This document shows, one piece after another, positions 16,448 to 23,902 of a DNA stretch of 64,000 nucleotides (its first letter is position 1; the number at the start of each line of letters is the position of its first letter). This DNA is from JB111 sp049856295 (GTDB lineage: Bacteria; Actinomycetota; Actinomycetes; Actinomycetales; Actinomycetaceae). The stretch lies in contig NZ_JBNDMZ010000005.1 in the NCBI RefSeq assembly GCF_049856295.1, forward strand, positions 1 to 64,000, in the 5' to 3' direction. Position numbers and translations under genes: made by a program. The notes below the pieces were generated by a model. It did no database searches and had not been told where the DNA came from. It was given only the letters and a program-made list of their open reading frames with translations.

Positions 16448-16704
16448 ATCAGATCGGGTCAGGTCGGGTCGGGGGCGAGGTCGAGTCCGTCCCGCCCAGG
16501 GCCCGGCAGTCGGTCGCGCTGACCATCGGCGACCGGACGTGCATGACGACGACGCAGCGACGAACGATCGTGCGTGTCACCAGGTCTGCTGGTGCTTCCA
16601 ACACGGAACGTGGTGAGATCGGGGCGGAGCCCGCGCCGGGACTGCGGCTCCCGTCGTCGGCCGAGGCCGGTCGCGACGCCGATCAGCGCCGATTCGAGGT
16701 TCCC
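16448..16704. other. Leader region of the FGGY kinase gene with a dyad at 16578-16594
   Basis: No gene supported. CACCAG (16578-16583) and CTGGTG (16589-16594) form a perfect 6-bp dyad with a 5-base spacer, a plausible site for a sugar-responsive repressor of the downstream kinase. ACGATCGT lies just upstream. The kinase frame extends open into this region (to 16543), but the best ribosome site, GAGGT, is at 16696-16700. No clear -10/-35 pair was found. Confidence 0.4.
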
Positions 16705-18255
16705 ATGCCCCCGTCAGCACCGCTCGTCATCGCGGTCGACTCGTCGACCACGTCCAGCAAGGCGATCATCGTCGACCCCGACGGCAAGGTCCTTGCCCTC
16801 GGCAAGCGCGAGATCCAGCTGCGCAGCCCGCGCTCGGGCTTCGCCGAGCACGACCCCAACGCCTGGTGGAACTCCACCAACGACGCCGTCGCCGCCGCGG
16901 TCTCGCAGCTGAAGAACGCGGACAAGGAGCGCATCGTCGCCATGGGCGTCACGCACCAGCGCGAGACGTTCGCCCCCTTCAGCGAGGACGGCACGCCGCA
17001 GCGCGACGGCATCCTGTGGATGGACATCCGGGCCTCGGACCAGATCCTGCGCCACGGCACCAAGGACATCTGGGAGCTGTCCGGCAAGCCGCCGGACGTC
17101 ACCCCCGCGATCTACAAGATGGCCTGGGTCAAGGAGAACGAGCCCGGCGTCCTCGAGAACGCCGACCGCGTCGTCAACGTCCACGCCTTCCTCGTCAAGA
17201 AGCTCATCGGCGAGTGGAAGGACTCGGTCGCCTGCGCCGACTCGCTCGGCCTGTTCGACATCGCCAGGCAGAGCTACGACGCCTCGCTCCTGGAGATCGC
17301 CGGCGTCCGCGAGGACCAGATGGTCGAGCTCCACAAGCCCGGCGAGGTGCTCGGGAACATCCAGGAGTCGGTGCTCGACGGCTGGGGCCTGTCCCAGGAC
17401 GTCCAGCTCGTGGCGGGCCTCGGCGACGGGCAGGGCGCCGGCATCGGCGCGGCCTCCGTCGACGAGCAGACGCTGTACATGAACCTCGGCACGGCCGTCG
17501 TCGCGGGCGTGCTGTCCGAGGAGTACGCGTTCGGGCCCATCTACCGCACCCTGGCCGGCGGCGTCGCCGACACCTACGTGCTCGAGATCCTCCAGTCCTC
17601 GGGCGCCTTCCTGCCGACCTGGTACCGCACGGCCTTCTGGAACCCCGAGCTGCGCGGCCGCCCCGACCCCGAGCTCGAGCGCATGGCCGCCGAGCGCGCG
17701 CCCGGCTCCGGCGGCCTCATCACGATGCCGTACTGGAACGCCGTCCAGAGCCCGCACTGGGACCCGATCGCCCGCGGCGGCGTCGTCGGCTGGCGCGGCT
17801 CCCACGGCCGCGGCTCGATGTACCGCTCCATCCTCGAGGCCATCGGCCTCGAGATGGCCCGCTCGGTCGCCGGGCTCGAGAAGGCCACCGGCACCGAGAT
17901 CACGACCGTGCGCGCGATGGGCGGCGGCGTCCGCTCGCCCCTGTGGCGGCAGATCATGGCCGACACGAGCGGCAAGCCGATCACCGCCTGCCTCGAGGAC
18001 GAGATCTCCGCCCTCGGCGCCGGCGTGCTCGCCATGGCCTCCACCGGCGTGCACGGCGACACCTCCGTGCGCACCGCGGCCCAGGCGATGGCCCGGTTCG
18101 GCGACGTCACCGAGCCGAACGAGGAGAACCACGAGATCTACGCCGAGCTCGGCGCGATCCAGGGTGAGCTCTACGAGGCGCTCAAGCCGACGACGGACAA
18201 GCTCCAGGCGTTCGCCACGAAGTACCCGGACGCCGAGGTGACCGACATCGAGTAG
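16705..18255 (+). CDS. FGGY-family carbohydrate kinase
   Basis: 516 residues. The N-terminal FGGY domain begins VIAVDSSTTSSKAIIVD (phosphate-binding), then THQRETFAPF and DGILWMDIRASDQ; the C-terminal domain has VAGLGDGQGAGIGAASV with the probable catalytic Asp, MNLGTAVVAGV, and the adenosine motif AMGGGVRSPLWRQIMAD. It phosphorylates a sugar or polyol with ATP. Substrate is not readable from sequence; xylulose-, gluconate- and tetritol-kinase relatives all fit. GAGGT sits 5 bases before the ATG at 16705, which I prefer to the upstream ATG at 16543. The following dehydrogenase and class II aldolase suggest a shared degradation route. Confidence 0.9.
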   Translation: MPPSAPLVIAVDSSTTSSKAIIVDPDGKVLALGKREIQLRSPRSGFAEHDPNAWWNSTNDAVAAAVSQLKNADKERIVAMGVTHQRETFAPFSEDGTPQRDGILWMDIRASDQILRHGTKDIWELSGKPPDVTPAIYKMAWVKENEPGVLENADRVVNVHAFLVKKLIGEWKDSVACADSLGLFDIARQSYDASLLEIAGVREDQMVELHKPGEVLGNIQESVLDGWGLSQDVQLVAGLGDGQGAGIGAASVDEQTLYMNLGTAVVAGVLSEEYAFGPIYRTLAGGVADTYVLEILQSSGAFLPTWYRTAFWNPELRGRPDPELERMAAERAPGSGGLITMPYWNAVQSPHWDPIARGGVVGWRGSHGRGSMYRSILEAIGLEMARSVAGLEKATGTEITTVRAMGGGVRSPLWRQIMADTSGKPITACLEDEISALGAGVLAMASTGVHGDTSVRTAAQAMARFGDVTEPNEENHEIYAELGAIQGELYEALKPTTDKLQAFATKYPDAEVTDIE

Positions 18256-18263
18256 GACCCCGC

Positions 18264-18300
18264 CGGCCGGGGACGGACCGCCACGGTCCGTCCCCGGCCG
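18264..18300. terminator. 16-bp perfect hairpin downstream of the FGGY kinase
   Basis: Stem arms 18264-18279 and 18285-18300 pair perfectly around the loop GCCAC. It starts 9 bp after the kinase stop. There is no U-run, as is common in high-GC actinobacteria. It may end or attenuate transcription, or protect the kinase mRNA 3' end, before the dehydrogenase gene 166 bp further on. Confidence 0.7.
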
Positions 18301-18466
18301 ACCCCGCTCGTCGGGCACCGCGCCAACCGCCCGCACGGCGCCCCACGACCCTCGGCGCACCGACCGACGACCTCCGACACGACTCGCGCCACGCCGACCC
18401 ACGCCACCAGCCCAGCACCCGCGCCCCGACTCCCGCCGGGGCCGACCACCGAGGAAGGACCAGCCC

Positions 18467-19504
18467 ATGCGCGCCTACATGTTCCACGGACCCGGCGACC
18501 TGAGGCTCGAGGAGATCGAGCCCGAGCGTCCCGGTCCCGGCGAGATCGCCGTCGAGATCAAGGCGGCCGCCACGTGCGGCACCGACCTCAAGTCCTACCG
18601 CCGCGGGCACCCGACCCTCTTCCCCACGCTCCCGGCCCGGTTCGGCCACGAGTTCGCGGGCGTCGTCACCGAGGTGGGCGACGGCGTGAGCGACTTCGAG
18701 GTCGGCCAGCGGGTCGTCGCGGCGAACACCGCCCCCTGCGGCAGCTGCTGGGCCTGCACGATCGGCCGCGAGTCGCTGTGCGAGAACCTCCAGTACCTCA
18801 ACGGCGCGTTCGCCGAGCAGATCGTCGTGCCGAGGGCGATCGTCGAGCGCAACACCTACGTCATCCCCGACTCGCTCGCGTTCGAGGCCGCCGCCCCGCT
18901 CGAGCCCCTCTCGACGGTCGTCCACGGCATGCACGAGTCCGGCATCGCGCTCGGCGACACGGTCGTCATCAACGGCGCCGGGCCGATCGGCCAGATGTTC
19001 CTCACGCTCGCCCAGCTGCGCGGTGCGACCGTCGTCGTCGCCGACCGCTCGGCCGGACGCCTCGAGCAGGCGCGCGCCGCCGGGGCCGCGCACGTCGTCG
19101 ACCTCACCGGGCTCGAGACGCCCGAGGAGTGCGCGGCCGCCGTGCGCCCCTTCACCCCGGGCGGGCGCGGCGCCGACGTCGCCATCGAGGCCGTCGGCCT
19201 GCCGAACGTGTGGGAGCAGACCGTGCTCGGGCTCCGGCCCGGCGGCACCGCCGTCCTGTTCGGCGGGACCCCGAAGAACGCGCCGTTCTCGGTCAACAGC
19301 TCGGACATGCACTACAAGGAGTACACGCTCAAGGGCGTCTACCACCACCAGCCGCGGTTCGTGCAGATCGCGGTCGACCTCCTGGCGACGGGCCGGTTCG
19401 ACGGCATGAGCCTGTGCACCGAGGTCCGCCCGCTCGAGGCGCTCGTGGACTCCCTCGAGGACATGGCCGCCGGGCGCGGGTCGAAGTACATCCTCCAGCC
19501 CTGA
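18467..19504 (+). CDS. Zinc-dependent medium-chain alcohol/polyol dehydrogenase
   Basis: 345 residues. Catalytic zinc ligands: C in CGTDLKSY (about 37), H-E in GHEF (about 61-62). The structural zinc lobe has four cysteines in CGSCWACTIGRESLC (about 89-103). The Rossmann NAD(P) motif is INGAGPIGQM (about 169-178). This resembles sorbitol- and threonine-dehydrogenase-like enzymes acting on sugar alcohols. AGGAAGGACC precedes the ATG. Between kinase and aldolase genes, it most likely oxidises the polyol before phosphorylation and cleavage; the actual substrate is unknown. Confidence 0.9.
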   Translation: MRAYMFHGPGDLRLEEIEPERPGPGEIAVEIKAAATCGTDLKSYRRGHPTLFPTLPARFGHEFAGVVTEVGDGVSDFEVGQRVVAANTAPCGSCWACTIGRESLCENLQYLNGAFAEQIVVPRAIVERNTYVIPDSLAFEAAAPLEPLSTVVHGMHESGIALGDTVVINGAGPIGQMFLTLAQLRGATVVVADRSAGRLEQARAAGAAHVVDLTGLETPEECAAAVRPFTPGGRGADVAIEAVGLPNVWEQTVLGLRPGGTAVLFGGTPKNAPFSVNSSDMHYKEYTLKGVYHHQPRFVQIAVDLLATGRFDGMSLCTEVRPLEALVDSLEDMAAGRGSKYILQP

Positions 19505-19566
19505 GCGCGCCCGCTCCCCCACCGAGAGACCCGATCACGCACGACGACAGAGAGGACGAGCACGGA

Positions 19567-20220
19567 ATGCTGCTCGAGAAGGAGCGCGCCGAGGTGGTGC
19601 GCGTGTGCCAGGAGATGCAACGCCAGGGACTCGTGGTCGGCACGGCCGGCAACGTCTCGGTCCGGGTCGGCGACCAGGTGGCGATCTCGCCGTCCGGCAT
19701 GGCCTACGAGGACGTCGAGCCCGGTGACGTCGGCATCCACGACCTCACGGGTGCGCCGATCGACGCGCGCTGGGCTCCGTCGAGCGAGCTCCCCCTCCAC
19801 CTCGCCGTGTACGCGGCCACGGACGCCGGGGCGATCACGCACAACCACGCGCCGGCGTCGACCGCGCTGAGCGTCGTGGTCGACGAGGTGCCGGCCACGC
19901 ACTACTACTCGTCGATGTTCGGCGGTCCGCTGCGCGTGGCGCCGTACGCGACCTTCGGGTCCGACGCGCTCGCGGAGAACGTGGCGGCGGCCCTCGAGGG
20001 CCGGTCCGGGGCGCTCATGGCCAACCACGGCGCGCTGACGATCGGACCGAACCTGGCGAAGGCGTTCAGCCTGCTGCCGTACCTCGAGTACGTGTGCGAG
20101 GTCCAGCTGCGTGCGATGGCCGCCGCCGGTGCCGACTCGCCCCGCATCAAGGTGCTCAGCCGCGAGCTCCTCGACGAGGCCGGGTCCGGCCTGTCCGGGT
20201 ACGGGCAGACGAAGGACTGA
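19567..20220 (+). CDS. Class II aldolase/adducin family (fuculose-phosphate aldolase-like)
   Basis: 217 residues. Class II sugar-phosphate aldolase markers: GTAGNVSVR (about 22-30), SPSGMAYEDV (38-47), SSELPLHLAVY (77-87) with the catalytic Glu, the zinc histidines in THNHAPAS (about 97-104) and the third in MANHGAL (about 157-163). It cleaves a phosphorylated ketose to dihydroxyacetone phosphate and an aldehyde. L-fuculose-, L-ribulose- or 5-deoxypentulose-phosphate are options. GAGAGGACGAG lies just upstream. Last gene of the plus-strand catabolic island. Confidence 0.9.
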   Translation: MLLEKERAEVVRVCQEMQRQGLVVGTAGNVSVRVGDQVAISPSGMAYEDVEPGDVGIHDLTGAPIDARWAPSSELPLHLAVYAATDAGAITHNHAPASTALSVVVDEVPATHYYSSMFGGPLRVAPYATFGSDALAENVAAALEGRSGALMANHGALTIGPNLAKAFSLLPYLEYVCEVQLRAMAAAGADSPRIKVLSRELLDEAGSGLSGYGQTKD

Positions 20221-20233
20221 CGCAGGATCACCG

Positions 20234-20285
20234 CCCGACGACGAACGACGTTCCGTGACCGCGCGGGACGTCGTTCGTCGTCGGG
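20234..20285. terminator. Bidirectional terminator hairpin (18-bp perfect arms)
   Basis: Arms 20234-20251 and 20268-20285 pair perfectly, and pairing continues inward with G-U steps, giving one of the most stable hairpins in the window. It sits between the converging aldolase and prepilin-peptidase genes, exactly where a shared terminator is needed. Confidence 0.85.
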
Positions 20286-20312
20286 GCCGTGCGACCGAGG
20301 CCGACCCGAGCG

Positions 20313-21059
20313 TCAGGCCGGTGCGAGCGTGAGGGCACCCGCCAGATCGAGCCACGTGGCCACGGCCGCGCCGACGAGGAGCGCCGGACCGAGGGGCACG
20401 TGGGAGCGGAGCGTCGCCCGTCGCGCCACGACCGCGACGATCGAGACGAGGCCCCCGACGACGATCCCCAGCACGGGACCGACCGTGGCCGCCGGGACCG
20501 AGAGGAACCCGAGCCACGCGCCGGTGAGCAGGAGCAGCTTGACGTCGCCGAGCCCCACCCCGCCGGGCGTGACGAGCGCGACCGCGTAGAGGACGCCCGC
20601 CGGCACGAGGGCGCCGGCGGCGGCGCGCAGCAGGGCGCCGGGCTCGCCGGCGAGGAGGGCGGCCGCCACGAGGAGCGGGAGCGCGACGGCCCCGCCACCG
20701 ATGAGGAGCTTGTCCGGCAGCCGGTGCGTGCGGTGGTCGGTGACGGCGAGGAGGACCCCCACGCCTGCGAGCCACCCGCCGGCGAGGGCCCACCCGGCGC
20801 GTGCGATGCCCGCTGACACGGTCCCGGCGTCGTCGTGCCCCGTGCCCGAGCTGCCTTCCGGACCGCCGCCGAACGGGCCCGTCCCGGGACCCGCGGTGAG
20901 CAGGGCGGAGACGACGGCGAGGGCGACGATCGCCGCGACGACGACGGACACCGGCCCGACGGCGCCGAACGCGGTGGCGCGCGGGCGCGGACGGGGGTGC
21001 GGGGTCGTCGTGTCGTCGGTACGTCCCGCGTCGCCCGCGGTGCGTCCTGCCTCGTCCAT
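20313..21059 (-). CDS. A24-family prepilin peptidase-like membrane protein
   Basis: 248 residues with about seven membrane helices. The two family aspartates are visible: D in AVTDHRTHRLPDKL and D in GVGLGDVKLL (the GxGD motif). The N-terminal ~30 residues are charged and proline-rich. It lacks the N-terminal methylase domain of classical PilD, so it resembles the TadV/CpaA or actinobacterial single-domain type. In M. tuberculosis a similar peptidase gene also lies next to aroE, so the location is conserved synteny and does not prove a pilus locus here; no pilin genes are visible. AGGGGGCGGG precedes the ATG. Confidence 0.85.
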   Translation of the reverse strand: MDEAGRTAGDAGRTDDTTTPHPRPRPRATAFGAVGPVSVVVAAIVALAVVSALLTAGPGTGPFGGGPEGSSGTGHDDAGTVSAGIARAGWALAGGWLAGVGVLLAVTDHRTHRLPDKLLIGGGAVALPLLVAAALLAGEPGALLRAAAGALVPAGVLYAVALVTPGGVGLGDVKLLLLTGAWLGFLSVPAATVGPVLGIVVGGLVSIVAVVARRATLRSHVPLGPALLVGAAVATWLDLAGALTLAPA

Positions 21060-21207
21060 CCCGCCCCCTGTCACCTCTGTCGACCCTGTCGTGCCGGTTC
21101 GCCGACGGCCGGACGACGGGAGCCGCACCCGGTCGTCCCGACCGACATCGTCCCCCGGCCACGGTGACCGAGGTCGACCCCAGGCGGGGTGCGCCGGGGC
21201 CTGGTTG

Positions 21208-22146
21208 TCAGACCGCGGGCGGCAGGACCGGCGGGGAGTCCGGGATCGCGACCCCCGTCGCACGCACCGCCAGCTGGTCGAGCAACGCCGACCGCATGAC
21301 GGCGACGTCCGGCTGTCGCCCGGTCCACAGTCTGACCTGGTCGACGGCCTGGTGCAGGAGCATTCCCCAGCCCTCGGCGACGCGGCCGCCGGCGGCGGCC
21401 CAGGCGGCGGCGAGCGGGGTGGGCGTCGGGTCGTAGACGACGTCGAGGAGGACGGCGTCGGGACGAAGGTCGGGGACGAGCTCGGCGACCGGGTCGGCGA
21501 CCCCTCGGGGCAGCGTCGACACGACGACGGCGGCGCCCGCGAGCGCGCGTCGGACCCCGTCCTCGTCGGTGAGCCGGACGTGCTGGGCCGCGAGCCCGGC
21601 ACGGTGCGCCACCGGCAGCGCCGAGCCCGGGCCGCCGACGTTGCGGGCGAGCAGGGTGAGCTCGCGGGCCCCGATGCTGCCCAGGGCGGCCACCGCCGAG
21701 GACGCCGTGGCGCGGGCGCCGAGGATGACGACCGGGCCGTCCACCCGGGTGACCCCGGCGTCGGCCAGCGCCCCGGTGATCCCCGCGACGTCGGTGTTCG
21801 CGCCGACGATCAGGCCACCGGGCTGGACCACGAGGGTGTTGACGACGCCGAGGAGGCTCGCGACCGAGTCCTTGACGTCGACCGCCGCGGCGGCCGCGAG
21901 CTTGAGCGGCATCGTCACCGAGAGCCCGGCCCAGGTCTCGTCGAGCCCGCCCATGACCGCGGGCAGCTGGTCGACCGTGACGTCCTGGACCCCGTAGGCC
22001 CAGTCGGTCAGCCCGAGGCTCCGGTACGCGGCCCGGTGGAGCGTGGGCGAGAGCGAGTGCGCCACCGGGGACCCGACGACCGCGGCCCGGTGCCGCACGC
22101 CGGCCGCGTGCACGTCCTGGCCGACGAGGACCTCCCCCGCGGTCAC
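21208..22146 (-). CDS. aroE: Shikimate dehydrogenase
   Basis: 312 residues starting at a GTG that overlaps the mltG stop (GTGA). Substrate side: VVGSPVAHSLSPTLHRAAY (about 24-42), SVTMPLK with the catalytic lysine, and GANTD. Cofactor side: VILGARATASSAVAAL, a GxGxxxx-like turn with Ala in the third glycine place. C-terminal GWGMLLHQAVDQ is the family signature. It reduces 3-dehydroshikimate with NADPH. About 20 N-terminal residues before the homology suggest a possible later start (a GTG near residue 16). Confidence 0.93.
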   Translation of the reverse strand: MTAGEVLVGQDVHAAGVRHRAAVVGSPVAHSLSPTLHRAAYRSLGLTDWAYGVQDVTVDQLPAVMGGLDETWAGLSVTMPLKLAAAAAVDVKDSVASLLGVVNTLVVQPGGLIVGANTDVAGITGALADAGVTRVDGPVVILGARATASSAVAALGSIGARELTLLARNVGGPGSALPVAHRAGLAAQHVRLTDEDGVRRALAGAAVVVSTLPRGVADPVAELVPDLRPDAVLLDVVYDPTPTPLAAAWAAAGGRVAEGWGMLLHQAVDQVRLWTGRQPDVAVMRSALLDQLAVRATGVAIPDSPPVLPPAV

Positions 22147-23309
22147 GACGACGGGTTCTCTGCCTGCCACTCGCGCAGCAGCTGGACGTTCTCGTTCTGC
22201 TCCTCGAGCGTCTCGGCGAACAGGGTCTCCCCCGTGTCGAGGTTGATCGTGACGAAGTAGAGCCAGTCGCCCGGGGCAGGGTTGAGGACGGCGTCGATCG
22301 CCGTCTCGCCCGGCGAGCCGATCGGGGTCGGCGGCAGACCCGGGTGGACGTAGGTGTTGTACCGGTTGTCCGGGTTCTCCGTCTCGTCCCTCGTGGGGAT
22401 GCCGCCCGAGCGGCCGAGCCCGTAGAGCACGGTGGAGTCCATCCCGAGCATCCCGTGGGTCTCGGTCGTGTCGTCGAGCCGGTTCTGGATGACCGTGGCC
22501 ACCTGCGGCATGTACTCGTCGATGTTGACCTCGCGCTCGACGATCGACGCCCGCGTGAGCACGGACTGCCACTCGTCCTCCGGTACGCCGAGCTCCTCGA
22601 GCCGGGCGACCTGGTAGGAGACCATCTCGGCGAGGACGTCCTCCGCGGTCGCGTCCGGCTCGAACGCGTAGGTCGCGGGGCCGAACCAGCCCTCGACCTC
22701 GCCCTCGGCGACCTCGGGCAGGCCGATCGCGGCCGGGTCCTCGAGAGCGGACGCGACCTCCTCGACCTCGACCTCGAGGTTGGCGGCGATGCGCTCCATC
22801 ACCTGGGTGCGCGTGAACCCCTCGGGGATCGTCATGGTGATCTCGTTGCGGCTGGCCGGGTCGAGCAGCGCGGCCACGGCGTCCTCCGCGCGCATCTCCT
22901 CCATCAGCGTGTAGGTGCCGGGCTGGATGCCGGCCGCCGTCGGGTCGTTCGCGTAGGCGTCGGTGAACGCCCGCTCGGATGCCACGACGCCGGCCTCGAC
23001 GAGCGTGCTGGCGATCTCGGATCCGGAGGCGCCGATCGGGATCGTCACGTCGGTCTCGCCGCTCCCGGGCCCCGGGTAGTCCTCGGCGCTGGTGTCGGGG
23101 CGGAAGCCGAGCGTCTCGCGCACCTGGGGAAGGGCGAACCACGCGACGGCGGCGAGCAGGCCCAGCGTGAGGACGACGACGATCCCGGTCCGGGTGCGGC
23201 GGTTCCGGCGTCGCCGCCGGGCCTCCTCCTGGGCGCGGACCGCGCGCCGCGAGGTGCGGGGCTCCTCGGGCTCCGGGGCGTCGGCCACCTCGTCGAACAG
23301 GTCGCTCAT
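22143..23309 (-). CDS. mltG: Endolytic murein transglycosylase MltG
   Basis: 388 residues. A positively charged cytoplasmic start (20-41) leads to one membrane helix (42-60); the rest is the YceG-like exported domain. The catalytic Glu is in LTRASIVERE, followed by MPQVATVIQNRLD, MDSTVLYGLG, YNTYVHPGLPPTPIGSPG and NPAPGDWLYFV, all family hallmarks. MltG cuts nascent glycan strands and sets their length. ATG overlaps the ruvX stop (ATGA); the gene's own stop overlaps aroE (GTGA). Confidence 0.95.
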   Translation of the reverse strand: MSDLFDEVADAPEPEEPRTSRRAVRAQEEARRRRRNRRTRTGIVVVLTLGLLAAVAWFALPQVRETLGFRPDTSAEDYPGPGSGETDVTIPIGASGSEIASTLVEAGVVASERAFTDAYANDPTAAGIQPGTYTLMEEMRAEDAVAALLDPASRNEITMTIPEGFTRTQVMERIAANLEVEVEEVASALEDPAAIGLPEVAEGEVEGWFGPATYAFEPDATAEDVLAEMVSYQVARLEELGVPEDEWQSVLTRASIVEREVNIDEYMPQVATVIQNRLDDTTETHGMLGMDSTVLYGLGRSGGIPTRDETENPDNRYNTYVHPGLPPTPIGSPGETAIDAVLNPAPGDWLYFVTINLDTGETLFAETLEEQNENVQLLREWQAENPSS

Positions 23310-23902
23310 GCGGGGGTCTCCTTGGGCGCTCGGGGGGTGACCGGGCGCCCGGGGGGACGACCGGTCGCGCGCTCGACGTCGAGTGCGGACTCGAGGATGA
23401 GCACCGCCGCGACCTGGTCGACGACCTCGCGGTGGCGCCGCCCGGGGCGGCCGCTCGCGTGCATCGCGCGGTGCGCCGAGGTGCTGGTCAGGCGCTCGTC
23501 GACGAGGCGGACCGCCACGCCGTCGGTCGCGGCGCCGGTCGATGACGTGGTAGCGGTCGGCGTTCCGTCCGCGGTACCGGTTCCGGTTGCGGTTGCGGTT
23601 CCGGTTCCGGTTCCGGTTCCGGTTCCGGCCACGATGATCCCGGCGAGCGTGGCGGCGTAGTCGGTCGCCGCGCGCGCCGAGGCACGGACCTTGCCGTCGA
23701 GGCTGCGCGGCAGGCCGACGACGACCTCGATGGCGCCGGTCTCGGCCACGAGGCGCGCGATCTCGCGCTGGTCGGCGCCGCCGGCGTCCCGGGCGAGCGT
23801 CGCCACGGGGCTGGCGAGCACGCCGTCGGGGTCGCACCGGGAGACGCCGACGCGGACGGTGCCCACGTCGACGCCGATCCGGACGCCGCGGCGCAGGGTC
23901 AT
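23306..23902 (-). CDS. ruvX: Putative pre-16S rRNA nuclease / Holliday junction resolvase RuvX (YqgF)
   Basis: 198 residues. RNase H-like motifs: GVDVGTVRVGVS (first Asp), VVGLPRSLDG (with conserved Arg), LVDERLTS (acid) and DQVAAVLIL (last Asp). It is longer than typical RuvX (about 140-150) because of a Gly/Thr/Ala-rich insert after about residue 90, encoded by a hexanucleotide microsatellite. The insert falls between the nuclease's second and third motif blocks, a region expected to be a loop. Start overlaps the alaS stop (ATGA). Confidence 0.93.
   Translation of the reverse strand: MTLRRGVRIGVDVGTVRVGVSRCDPDGVLASPVATLARDAGGADQREIARLVAETGAIEVVVGLPRSLDGKVRASARAATDYAATLAGIIVAGTGTGTGTGTATATGTGTADGTPTATTSSTGAATDGVAVRLVDERLTSTSAHRAMHASGRPGRRHREVVDQVAAVLILESALDVERATGRPPGRPVTPRAPKETPA
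23579..23626. repeat. Hexanucleotide microsatellite inside ruvX
   Basis: Eight contiguous 6-bp units: GGTTCC, two GGTTGC, then five GGTTCC. On the coding strand they give alternating Gly-Thr and Ala-Thr pairs. Being a multiple of three, changes in copy number keep the frame. Confidence 0.9.

Noticed and set aside
20313..21059. Pilus or competence locus around the A24 peptidase
   Set aside because: No pilin, ATPase or TadC-like genes nearby; the gene's place beside aroE is conserved synteny.
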